This document shows, piece after piece, positions 1-6,058 of a stretch of DNA of 6,232 bases (the stretch's first letter is position 1; every line of letters begins with the position of its first letter). The notes beneath the pieces were generated by a model. It saw only the letters and a list, made by a program, of their open reading frames with translations. It ran no database searches and was not told the origin of the DNA. Both the position numbers and the translations under genes were made by a program. The DNA comes from Deltaproteobacteria bacterium UBA2957. GTDB taxonomy: Bacteria; Myxococcota_A; UBA796. The stretch lies in the NCBI GenBank assembly GCA_002348535.1, contig DEBL01000095.1, positions 1-6,232 of the forward strand, read 5' to 3'.

Positions 1-852
1 TTGTTGGACATTGCAGCAGAACTCGAGGCTCGCCTTGATCACCCCGATGACGATCTCAGCCTTGAGACTGACGAAGGTGTGGTTGAGGCACTTCGCGGCC
101 ACGCCGAACAGTCGACTCAGAAAGCAGACACGTGGATGCAGAGCAAAGTCAAAATACAAGGAGCTTCAGTAGCGCTGATCGGTCCAGTCAATGCAGGCAA
201 GTCGAGTCTCTTCAATCACCTAGTTGGGTCCGCTCGAGCGTTGGTGAGCGATCGCCCGGGAACCACAAGGGATGTTGTAGAACGAAGTGTGGTGATGAGC
301 GGAATGGACATCACCTTTCTCGATACCGCTGGCGAGGGGGGTACAGAGGACAGTCTTGAGTTGGCTGGGGTTGCCATGGGCCAAAGCGTGAGTGCAGCTG
401 CCCAACTTCGCCTGATCGTGATCCCTGCTGATCGGCCCGTAGACGCGGTGAGTCGCGGGTTGATGGATCGAAATCAACGTGTCCCGCACCTTGTTGTGGG
501 CTCATTTGGTGATCGCCAAATCCATGCATCGGGACCGGCGACCAACCTCATCGTCAACAATGTCACAGGTGATGGAGTGGATGCGGTTGTGTCGGCAATT
601 CGAGAAGAACTGACCAACACCGCTGTGTCTCCAGGTGGGGCGGTTGTGATCAGCCAACGCCAGCACGACCTGTTTCGTTCGATCGCTCAGCATTGCACCG
701 ATGCGGCCGCTGCACTTGAGGGTGCGCTGGGCCCTGCGGTTGCGGCTGCTGAGCTTGTATGGGCGATTGAACGTCTTGGTGAATTGGAAGGAATCGATGC
801 CCGTGAGGCGGTTCTCGACCGGTTGTTTAGTCGCTTCTGCATCGGTAAATAA
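1..852 (+). CDS. mnmE: tRNA uridine-5-carboxymethylaminomethyl modification GTPase MnmE, C-terminal part (5' truncated by window edge)
   Basis: MnmE works with MnmG to install the (carboxymethyl)aminomethyl group on wobble U34 of certain tRNAs, in the cytoplasm. The reading frame is open from base 1, and the first codons resemble the middle of the family's helical domain. By alignment from memory with the about 454-aa E. coli protein, roughly the first 160 residues (the folate-binding domain) lie outside the window, so TTG at base 1 is not the real start. Visible in the 283 codons: P-loop GPVNAGKS (61-68) with the Asn linked to potassium dependence, GTTRD (87-91), DTAG (108-111), a Glu at 120 matching the catalytic Glu282 of E. 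coli, and the family's C-terminal FCIGK with its catalytic Cys (280). Odd: where NKxD (G4) is expected there is SFGD (168-171), and G5 reads NNVTGDG (186-192) instead of a SAKTGEG-like motif. Family identity is very secure. Confidence 0.95.
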   Translation: MLDIAAELEARLDHPDDDLSLETDEGVVEALRGHAEQSTQKADTWMQSKVKIQGASVALIGPVNAGKSSLFNHLVGSARALVSDRPGTTRDVVERSVVMSGMDITFLDTAGEGGTEDSLELAGVAMGQSVSAAAQLRLIVIPADRPVDAVSRGLMDRNQRVPHLVVGSFGDRQIHASGPATNLIVNNVTGDGVDAVVSAIREELTNTAVSPGGAVVISQRQHDLFRSIAQHCTDAAAALEGALGPAVAAAELVWAIERLGELEGIDAREAVLDRLFSRFCIGK

Positions 853-898
853 GACGGATTCCCCCCCGCCATGGTTCCGCTGTGGCATCCTATCCGTC
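853..898 (+). repeat. Inverted repeat in the mnmE-gshB gap
   Basis: GACGGAT (853-859), directly after the mnmE stop, is perfectly complementary to ATCCGTC (892-898). The 32-nt loop between them contains a run of seven C and a small GCCA/TGGC pairing (868-871 with 883-886). No T-tract follows, so it is not a classical terminator. It could be an RNA structure near the gshB start or a chance match. Weak support. Confidence 0.3.
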
Positions 899-904
899 CA
901 TCGC

Positions 905-908
905 GGGG
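905..908 (+). promoter_or_regulatory. Ribosome binding site that favours GTG 915 for gshB
   Basis: GGGG lies six bases before GTG 915. It is a modest Shine-Dalgarno, but it sits at the right distance. The alternative GTG 882 has only C/T-rich sequence before it. Confidence 0.5.
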
Positions 909-914
909 TCGGTC

Positions 915-1874
915 GTGAAAACGCTTTATGTGATGGATCCGCTGGACCAAATCCAAGTGTCTGGCGATTCCACGTACATGCTCATGTTGGAAGGGTGCCG
1001 ACGAGGTGGCCAAGTGTTCTGGTGCACGCCAGGAGAACTCTTCGCAGTAGGCGGTCGGTGCCATGCCAACTGTGCTGAGGTCAAGGTTGCGGAGACAGAG
1101 CCATACTTTCGTGAATCGTCCACGCAGGATCGAGATTTAGGTTGGTTTGATGTGGTGTGGCTTCGGAAGGATCCGCCATTTGATATCAACTATGTTTTTT
1201 CCACCTACATGCTGGACTTGGTCCCTCCCCAGACGTTGGTGTTGAACGACCCTGCGTCCATTCGAGACGCGAATGAGAAGATGGTTGCACTGCGGTACCC
1301 AGAGCTTGTCCCGCCGACGCTCGTGACCAATCGAATTGATCGAGCCATGGCATGGATAGCGGATGCCCCCGGCAAAGTGGTGATCAAACCTTGGGATGGA
1401 AATGGCGGTCGCGGAGTATTGGTTACGAATCACGGAGACGGGAACCTGCGATCGATGCTTGAGCTGCTCACAGCCGAACAAACGATCCACATTCTTGTTC
1501 AGCAGTTTGTCCCAGAGATCAAAGACGGAGACAAGCGCATCATATTGATTGATGGCGAACCTGTTGGGTGGATGAACCGAGTGCCTCAGCCCGGTGATCA
1601 TCGCGGCAATATGCACGTGGGTGCAACGGTAGAGGCCACGGATCTGTCGGAATCCGACCAGAAAATATGTGAAACAATTGGACCTTGGTTGAAGGAGTCG
1701 AATCTGTTGTTCGTCGGTATCGACACCATTGGAACGACCATGACCGAAATAAATGTGACATCACCCACTGGAATCCAAGAGATCAATCATCTGATGAACT
1801 GTCATTTGGAACGAGACATCACGGATGCTGTTGAATCCAAACTTGCGCAACTGCGCCGGGGAGAATCTTCATGA
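915..1874 (+). CDS. gshB: Glutathione synthetase (ATP-grasp)
   Basis: GshB ligates gamma-glutamylcysteine and glycine with ATP to make glutathione in the cytosol. From GTG 915 the product is 319 aa, close to the 315-316 aa of E. coli GshB. It begins with the family's N-terminal pattern (K-TLYVMDPLDQI). An upstream in-frame GTG at 882 would add 11 residues that match nothing in the family. Visible motifs: RKDPPFD (84-90), the glycine-rich ATP-grasp loop KPWDGNGG (158-165, usually KPLDGMGG), KDGDKR (203-208), RVPQPGDHRGN (222-232), and the C-terminal FVGIDTIG and TEINVTSPTGIQEI block (266-290), whose Glu and Asn bind metal. The pocket residues that can be judged by eye are intact. It follows mnmE by 62 bp. 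Its stop overlaps the next start in an ATGA, which indicates translational coupling to the TPR protein. No gshA is in the window. Confidence 0.95.
   Translation: MKTLYVMDPLDQIQVSGDSTYMLMLEGCRRGGQVFWCTPGELFAVGGRCHANCAEVKVAETEPYFRESSTQDRDLGWFDVVWLRKDPPFDINYVFSTYMLDLVPPQTLVLNDPASIRDANEKMVALRYPELVPPTLVTNRIDRAMAWIADAPGKVVIKPWDGNGGRGVLVTNHGDGNLRSMLELLTAEQTIHILVQQFVPEIKDGDKRIILIDGEPVGWMNRVPQPGDHRGNMHVGATVEATDLSESDQKICETIGPWLKESNLLFVGIDTIGTTMTEINVTSPTGIQEINHLMNCHLERDITDAVESKLAQLRRGESS
1858..1863 (+). promoter_or_regulatory. Ribosome binding site of the TPR protein gene, inside gshB
   Basis: GGGGAG lies seven bases before ATG 1871, within the last codons of gshB. It supports ATG 1871 as the start despite the overlap with the gshB stop. 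Confidence 0.6.
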
Positions 1875-3130
1875 AGGCACTCAAAACTCTCTCTCTTGCC
1901 ATCGCTCTTGTGGGCCCAACGCTTGCTTGGGCGCAGGACGGCGATGACGACTTTGAAGACCCGACCTACAGTGGCGGGGCGGTAAAACCAATCGTCGAAG
2001 ACATTGAGGATGAAGCCAGTGAAACCAGCGCGCAGCCGGAAGTGGCTGAAACCATTCGACCCTACCCCGATAAGGTCTACGAGGGAGCACGCGTTCTCAA
2101 CATGGACGTAGCGTTTGTGAATGCGTGCCACGAGGCGATTGAGATGGTCTACGAGCGCAACTACGCGGAGGCAAAGAAGGCTTTTGAAGAGATCCAGCGT
2201 CGCTATCCAGGGTCTGCCTTAGGGCCGGTGGGCAAGGTTCTCGTGTATCAAGCGTTGATGCTTGAAAATCTCGATTTTCGCTACGAAAAGCAGTATGAAC
2301 TAGCATCGAACAAGGCCCGTCAACAACTGATGGAAGCGTTGGAGACGCGCGGAAATGATGCGTGGGAACACTTTATTTTGGGAGGAATTCTTGGGATTGA
2401 TGCCATCCATACCATGCGTCGGGGAAACTACTTCGCTGCGCTGAGCCGTGGGCTCGAGGCCATGAAATCTGTAAATCGTTCCAAAGAACTCGCGCCTGAG
2501 TTTCCAGATTTGTTGGTGGGTGATGGCCTCTACAACTACTGGCGCACCGTCATTACGCGTACCACCAAAGGACTGCCTGACTTCTCGGACAAGCGGACCC
2601 TTGGTATTGAGCAACTCAAGAGCGTGGAAGAGAAGGGTATTTTCCTTGGCCCGGCCGCGACATTTGCTCTCACCTTTACATGGCTGGAAGAAGGTGCTCT
2701 CAAGCGGGCCACTGCTTCCGCACTTCGGAATCACAAAGCCTACCCAAACAATGTGGTCAACAATCTGCAGTTGGGTCGGCTGTACATGTATCGCCGGAAC
2801 TACAAGGAATCAGAGCGCTTCTTCGAGATGGTGATTTCGGTTTCTCCTGAAAATCGACGAGCGCACTACTACCTCACTCGCATGCTGGTACGCCAAAAGC
2901 GTCTCGCGGATGCAGAGACCCACATCAATAAGTTTTTGTCCTTTCAGTTGACCAAGCGCGAGCGGGCCAACGGCCTACTTCTGAAAAGCCAAATTTTCTA
3001 CCGCCGCAAGGATTGGAACACGGCGGAGTCACTTGCCCGGGAGGCATGGAAGGTGGGTAAGCTGAAGCGCGCCAAGAATCGCATCTCTAAGATTTCAAGG
3101 GCGCGCAATCGTGAGGCGAAAAAGGATTAG
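1871..3130 (+). CDS. Exported tetratricopeptide-repeat protein
   Basis: A 419-aa protein with a Sec signal peptide: basic start MKALK, a hydrophobic core, and probable signal peptidase I cleavage after AWA (residue 21). No lipobox Cys is seen. An acidic, probably disordered stretch follows (22-65, with DGDDD and many Glu). The rest is helical and TPR-like. Repeats can be seen at about 84-115 (YAEAKKAFEEIQRRYPGS), 297-327 (LGRLYMYRRNYKESERFFE), 330-357 (ADAETHINKF) and 366-395 (FYRRKDWNTAESLA). The middle (165-275), with GGILG, a glycine-rich GNYFAAL stretch and GDGLYNYW, recalls TPR proteins of Gram-negative bacteria in which a GLYNY-type motif sits between repeats. The C-terminus (397-419) is very basic. 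It is probably a periplasmic or envelope scaffold, with no catalytic motif. ATGA overlap with gshB implies coupled translation, but a functional link to glutathione is not evident. Partner unknown. Confidence 0.85.
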   Translation: MKALKTLSLAIALVGPTLAWAQDGDDDFEDPTYSGGAVKPIVEDIEDEASETSAQPEVAETIRPYPDKVYEGARVLNMDVAFVNACHEAIEMVYERNYAEAKKAFEEIQRRYPGSALGPVGKVLVYQALMLENLDFRYEKQYELASNKARQQLMEALETRGNDAWEHFILGGILGIDAIHTMRRGNYFAALSRGLEAMKSVNRSKELAPEFPDLLVGDGLYNYWRTVITRTTKGLPDFSDKRTLGIEQLKSVEEKGIFLGPAATFALTFTWLEEGALKRATASALRNHKAYPNNVVNNLQLGRLYMYRRNYKESERFFEMVISVSPENRRAHYYLTRMLVRQKRLADAETHINKFLSFQLTKRERANGLLLKSQIFYRRKDWNTAESLAREAWKVGKLKRAKNRISKISRARNREAKKD

Positions 3131-3156
3131 CGGTCGGCCGATCTGGCCGATCCGCT
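3129..3156. terminator. Bidirectional intrinsic terminator between convergent genes
   Basis: The left arm AGCGGTCGGCC (3129-3139) pairs with GGCCGA-CCGCT (3145-3156, one bulged T at 3151) across a 5-nt loop, giving an 11-bp GC-rich stem. On the plus strand it starts in the stop codon of the TPR gene and is followed by the moderately T-rich ATTCTTTC. On the minus strand, after the stop at 3173-3175, the same stem is followed by AATCCTTTTT (plus-strand 3119-3128), a better T-tract. It fills most of the 42-bp convergent gap. Confidence 0.72.
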
Positions 3157-3172
3157 ATTCTTTCGGTCGGCC
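3131..3172. repeat. Duplicated CGGTCGGCC in the convergent gap
   Basis: CGGTCGGCC occurs at 3131-3139 (left terminator arm) and again at 3164-3172, abutting the stop of the LysM gene. Similar CTATTC(TTT)CGG tails also appear at 3156-3166 and 3173-3180. The right arm GGCCGA (3145-3150) could pair with either copy, so two alternative hairpins are possible. Confidence 0.55.
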
Positions 3173-4159
3173 CTATTCGGCAAGGGCAGGTACAGTGAGT
3201 TCCATGCCCAGGCTAAGCTTGATGCCCCCACCCAACGTTTCGGTGTTCGCGTCGCGGATCAGGCGCCACTTGCTTGATTTTCCGTAGTGCTCCAGTGCAA
3301 TGGAACCAAGGGTATCGCCGCTCACTACCGTGTGGGTTGTGGCCAACCCGATCGTAGCGGGTGCGGCGATCGCGATCGTGGCCGCAGCGGGTTCTACAGT
3401 GGTTTCGATGATGGGCTCTGGGAGTTGAGGAGGAACTTCGACACCGTACTTGTAGCTGGTTGCCGCCATCGAGGCGGCATCTTCCACAGCGCGGACTGTC
3501 GCATCCGGAGCCGTGGCGATCTCGCTGAGTTCGCCGTCCCCGAGTGGTGGTGGTGCGAGGGTTGCGTCGGCGTTGGCGGTGGGGCCCCCGGATACGATGG
3601 CCACCAGCAGAAGCGCCGAGGCACACCCACTGACCAGTGCAGTGGCGCTCGACCAAAGCCGAACGCGTTTGTAGAGTCCTTGAACCTGAGAATCGAGCAC
3701 TGCATTGTCTGACCGAAGGCGTTTTGCCTCGGCTCGAAGATTGCGGATCTCTGACCGCTCGCGGGCAGCCATCCGGAGTCGATGCTCCTCAGCGTCTTGG
3801 ATTTGATTACGAAGGGAGTTTTCGACGCGCTCACGCAGGCCAGTTGGAACAGCCGCTCCGTTTGCTTGGGCTGCGTCGAGTCGCTGGAGCGACTCCTGCC
3901 ATTGACCCCGCGCTGCGAGCACTTTGCCGAGTAACAGGCTGGCTTCAGAGTCGATGGGATCGAGAGTGAGTAGCATACGAAGCCGGTCGGTGGCGGGGGC
4001 GAACCGCCCTTCTTTCGCGAGTGTCAGCGCCTCGTCATACAGGCTGGATGGGGCATCAATCTCGGAGCTATCCAAGAGGCGAGCAATTTGCTCGGTGGCT
4101 CCGCGGCCGCCTTGACCGCGGGGTACTTCGTCAAACGCAAGAATAGAGAGGGTAGACAT
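3173..4159 (-). CDS. Membrane-anchored TPR / coiled-coil / LysM protein
   Basis: From ATG 4159 the protein is 328 aa. Order of parts: a TPR-like helical region (about 38-98, with YDEALTLAKEGRFAPATDRL and GQWQESLQRLDAA), a charged coiled-coil (about 107-165, rich in Arg, Glu and Leu), one transmembrane segment (about 168-191) preceded by basic KRVR, an Ala/Pro/Thr-rich linker (192-273), and a C-terminal LysM domain (about 276-324: HTVVSGDTLGSIALEHYGK, SKWRLIRDAN, GMELTVP). There is no signal peptide. The basic residues before the membrane segment predict the TPR/coiled-coil part in the cytoplasm and the LysM in the periplasm, where it would bind peptidoglycan. It probably tethers a cytoplasmic complex to the wall; the exact role is unknown. 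The same frame stays open upstream to GTG 4228, but that extension is Pro/Cys-rich and unlike a protein start. No clear Shine-Dalgarno precedes either start. It lies downstream of the secreted small protein and converges on the TPR gene. Confidence 0.85.
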   Translation of the reverse strand: MSTLSILAFDEVPRGQGGRGATEQIARLLDSSEIDAPSSLYDEALTLAKEGRFAPATDRLRMLLTLDPIDSEASLLLGKVLAARGQWQESLQRLDAAQANGAAVPTGLRERVENSLRNQIQDAEEHRLRMAARERSEIRNLRAEAKRLRSDNAVLDSQVQGLYKRVRLWSSATALVSGCASALLLVAIVSGGPTANADATLAPPPLGDGELSEIATAPDATVRAVEDAASMAATSYKYGVEVPPQLPEPIIETTVEPAAATIAIAAPATIGLATTHTVVSGDTLGSIALEHYGKSSKWRLIRDANTETLGGGIKLSLGMELTVPALAE

Positions 4160-4172
4160 GGAACATCTCGGG

Positions 4173-4180
4173 AAAGGAGG
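4173..4180 (-). other. Anti-Shine-Dalgarno-like CCTCCTTT in the LysM gene leader
   Basis: On the minus strand the leader reads CCTCCTTT 13 bases before ATG 4159, inside a longer C/T run. This equals the conserved 3' end of 16S rRNA. On the plus strand it is AAAGGAGG, a perfect Shine-Dalgarno, but no ATG, GTG or TTG lies at a usable distance downstream of it. Confidence 0.45.
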
Positions 4181-4189
4181 GGGGAACAC

Positions 4190-4203
4190 GTCCGGAGTCG
4201 GAC
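4190..4203. repeat. Short GC hairpin in the LysM gene leader
   Basis: GTCCG (4190-4194) and CGGAC (4199-4203) form a perfect 5-bp stem with a 4-nt loop. It would lie in the 5' untranslated leader of the LysM mRNA if transcription starts upstream of it. Confidence 0.4.
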
Positions 4204-4247
4204 ACAGCAGGGAGCGACCCGAGCTCACAGTGGAGTCTGGCTACTAC

Positions 4248-4277
4248 TCTTGACATAGCAAGACTTTTTGAAAAAGT
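4248..4277. promoter_or_regulatory. Two adjoining inverted repeats, possible operator/promoter of the LysM gene
   Basis: TCTTG-N6-CAAGA (4248-4263) adjoins ACTTTTT-G-AAAAAGT (4263-4277), sharing base 4263. On the minus strand a weak sigma70-like pair overlaps them: TTTACT (-35, plus 4279-4274), a 17-base spacer, and TATGTC (-10, plus 4256-4251), which matches consensus poorly. The AT-rich repeat could instead be a weak 3' hairpin of the small secreted-protein gene. The repeats are certain; function is a guess. Confidence 0.35.
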
Positions 4278-4290
4278 AAAGCAGTTGCTC

Positions 4291-4587
4291 TTATTTCAGT
4301 TCGCTTGCGGAGACTTCATCGTGTGCGAGGTCCACTGCCATTCGAGCGGAGATCACCATCCGGTTGAGCGCATCGAGCTGTGTTGTCAGCGTTGTGAAAC
4401 TATTTAAGTATTCTGAATTGCTTATGTTTCTAGCGGTTTCTTCCACATCCTCTGCTGCGCGCCTGACGTCCACAGCAGCGCCCTCTATGCGGAGCATGCG
4501 GAGGTCGACTGTGTCGACATTGGGGGAGGCCGTTGCGGTGGATTGAAATCCAATGAGAGCGGCGATGGCCCAAGCGCGGTGGCGCAT
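4291..4587 (-). CDS. Small secreted helical protein of unknown function
   Basis: A 98-aa protein with a Sec signal peptide: MRHR basic start, hydrophobic core AWAIAALIGF, and probable cleavage after ATA (residue 20). The mature part, about 78 aa, has no Cys. It is predicted helical, with Leu/Val/Ile at heptad-like spacing and many charged residues (for example VRRAAEDVEETARN, residues 41-54, and TTQLDALNRMVISARMAVDLAHDEV, in two halves, 68-92). It may be a periplasmic helical bundle or coiled-coil. I do not recognise the family. Its ATG shares one base with the stop of the radical SAM gene (TGATG), and no good Shine-Dalgarno is seen, so translation probably relies on reinitiation. The signal peptide and this junction support a real gene. 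Confidence 0.7.
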   Translation of the reverse strand: MRHRAWAIAALIGFQSTATASPNVDTVDLRMLRIEGAAVDVRRAAEDVEETARNISNSEYLNSFTTLTTQLDALNRMVISARMAVDLAHDEVSASELK

Positions 4588-6041
4588 CAGACGGGAGCAG
4601 TTCGGCTCTTGGAGTCCAGCAACTCAAGCTTGACCAGTGACAAAGCCCCTTGAGCGAGTCGTTTAAGTTCCGATCCTGTGGAGAGGCTCAAAACCTGCCG
4701 CGCCAAAAACTTCGGCCGCATGTAGAATCGGCGGTGCGAGATTTTGAGCAACTCGAGGATTTCAGCCTTGGACAAGTGCTCTTCCCAGCACACAGGCACC
4801 TCGACGCCGCAGAGAGGGTCCTTCATCATTCTGTCCCAGCAGTCGGCTGCGTACAGACCCAGTTTGGCGCCGTCGGCAAAGCTGTCGGTTCCGGGGTAAG
4901 GCGAATATACGGCGAAGACGGCAAAGTCTGCGTCGAGCTTGATCATTTCATCGAGGTTTTCCAGCGCCTCGTTGAGGCATCGCTCGTGCGGTCCAGCGAG
5001 CATGATGTAGGCGACACTTCGTACGCCTTCCTCGCGGCACCATCGGAACACTCGGTGCACGTCGTCAGTATCGCAGTGCTTACCAAATGCGTCGAGACCT
5101 TCGTTGTTCGCGGATTCAACCCCGAAATGAATCTTGGTGCATCCGGTCTCACGGCATCGGCGAATCTGCTCCCGTGTCGTCCCAGCGATGGTGGTCTTGT
5201 AACCCCAGTTGAACTTGAGTCCTCGACGCTCGATGCCATCGCAGAACTTGAGGACCCACTGCGAATTGGGAGTGAAGAGGTCATCGATGAAGTGTGTCTC
5301 GGTAATCCCGAGACTCAGGCAGTGCTCCATCTCATCCAAGATGTGGTCGATGTCGCGAATTCGATATTGTTTCTTGTAGGTCAAGCAGAACGGGCAGCTG
5401 TGCGGGCAGCCTCGACTCGTGATGGCTGTGGTCACCAATGGCTGCTTCGTTCCGGGAAGGTAGTAATCTTTGTACCGGCTGCGGCTGCGGTCCGGCCATG
5501 GGTATCGTGTGAGGTCCCGTGTTGATGGGAGTTCCTCGTTGCGGACCACCTCGCCGTCATGGGTTTTCCACCACACGCCCGAGATGCCTGCGAAGTCGCG
5601 CCCTTCGTCATGCGCCCGACAGATGTCGAGGAATGGGTCTTCACCATCGCCGGTGACCATCGCGTCGATGCCCTCCAGTTGGATGGAGTACTCAGGGAAC
5701 ATTGCGCAGTGAGGGCCGCCAAGAACGATCTTGGCGTTCGGGTTGACCTTGCGGACCAAGTTGATGGTCATTTGCACGTCAGGGAGAGAGTGCGTGTAGG
5801 TGGAGATGCCCACGAGATCTAGGGGGTACCGCTTGAGCATCTGCTCGAAGTCAGGGTAGTCCAAGTCATCCACGACCGGGTCGCATATTTCGGCGATGTA
5901 ATGACTACGCTTCTCAATTGCGGCCTGAATGTGCATCAGCCCCAACGGTGGGAAACAATACACCCCGTGGGCGTGCGCCTTCGGAATTCCTGCCCAGACG
6001 CGGAGGCGCTCAGGGGGATTGATGAGGGTAATACCCGACAT
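4587..6041 (-). CDS. Cobalamin-binding-domain radical SAM protein, BchE-like
   Basis: A 484-aa cytoplasmic enzyme of the class with an N-terminal B12-binding-like Rossmann domain and a radical SAM barrel. N-terminal domain: FPPLGLMHIQAAIE (30-43), DLVGISTYT (75-83), KIVLGGPHCAMFPE (104-117), and VTGDGEDPF (129-137, the usual GEGE/GDGE motif). No DxHxxG lower-ligand motif is seen, which is common in this group. The radical SAM cluster motif is CPHSCPFC (Cys212, 216, 219). Further family signs are FIDDLFTPN (251-259), the GVES strand (307-310) and PYPGT (381-385). Relatives carry out methylations, cyclisations and rearrangements in tetrapyrrole, hopanoid and natural-product pathways. The substrate here cannot be told. 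The start ATG 6041 has a good Shine-Dalgarno. It lies 17 bp after the ICMT-like gene and runs directly into the small secreted protein. BchE itself is not claimed, because no other chlorophyll gene is present. Confidence 0.92.
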   Translation of the reverse strand: MSGITLINPPERLRVWAGIPKAHAHGVYCFPPLGLMHIQAAIEKRSHYIAEICDPVVDDLDYPDFEQMLKRYPLDLVGISTYTHSLPDVQMTINLVRKVNPNAKIVLGGPHCAMFPEYSIQLEGIDAMVTGDGEDPFLDICRAHDEGRDFAGISGVWWKTHDGEVVRNEELPSTRDLTRYPWPDRSRSRYKDYYLPGTKQPLVTTAITSRGCPHSCPFCLTYKKQYRIRDIDHILDEMEHCLSLGITETHFIDDLFTPNSQWVLKFCDGIERRGLKFNWGYKTTIAGTTREQIRRCRETGCTKIHFGVESANNEGLDAFGKHCDTDDVHRVFRWCREEGVRSVAYIMLAGPHERCLNEALENLDEMIKLDADFAVFAVYSPYPGTDSFADGAKLGLYAADCWDRMMKDPLCGVEVPVCWEEHLSKAEILELLKISHRRFYMRPKFLARQVLSLSTGSELKRLAQGALSLVKLELLDSKSRTAPV

Positions 6042-6045
6042 GGTT

Positions 6046-6051
6046 CACCTC
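6046..6051 (-). promoter_or_regulatory. Ribosome binding site of the radical SAM gene
   Basis: On the minus strand GAGGTG lies four bases before ATG 6041 (six if only GAGG pairs). It fixes that start and lies in the 17-bp gap after the upstream stop. Confidence 0.65.
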
Positions 6052-6058
6052 GCGAGAA

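Larger units (their letters stand above)
4160..4290. other. Intergenic region upstream of the LysM gene
   Basis: 131 bp without a convincing gene. Read on the minus strand it holds, in order: an AT-rich inverted repeat, a second inverted repeat, a weak promoter candidate overlapping them, a small GC hairpin (4190-4203), and a pyrimidine-rich leader just before ATG 4159. Confidence 0.7.

Noticed and set aside
882..914. GTG 882 as the start of glutathione synthetase
   Set aside because: It adds 11 residues with no family counterpart and has C/T-rich upstream sequence; GTG 915 gives the canonical N-terminus and length.
3287..3712. Open frames antisense to or overlapping the LysM gene
   Set aside because: They are Arg/Gly/Cys-rich low-complexity peptides typical of out-of-frame reading of GC-rich coding DNA.
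4173..4180. Plus-strand AAAGGAGG as a functional ribosome binding site
   Set aside because: No ATG, GTG or TTG occurs within a usable distance downstream on the plus strand.
4160..4228. GTG 4228 (or GTG 4189) as the start of the LysM protein
   Set aside because: The extension is Pro/Cys-rich with no Shine-Dalgarno, and it runs through the pyrimidine leader; ATG 4159 opens a normal-looking protein.
4250..4280. Plus-strand TTGACA as a promoter -35 element
   Set aside because: No acceptable -10 follows at 16-18 bases and it would transcribe only antisense to the small secreted-protein and radical SAM genes.
4650..5525. Long open frame (291 codons) antisense to the radical SAM gene
   Set aside because: Its peptide has no recognisable domain and it lies fully opposite a gene with clear catalytic motifs; it is a codon-bias shadow.
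4587..6041. Naming the radical SAM gene bchE
   Set aside because: Many B12-radical SAM enzymes share this architecture, and there are no neighbouring bacteriochlorophyll genes.
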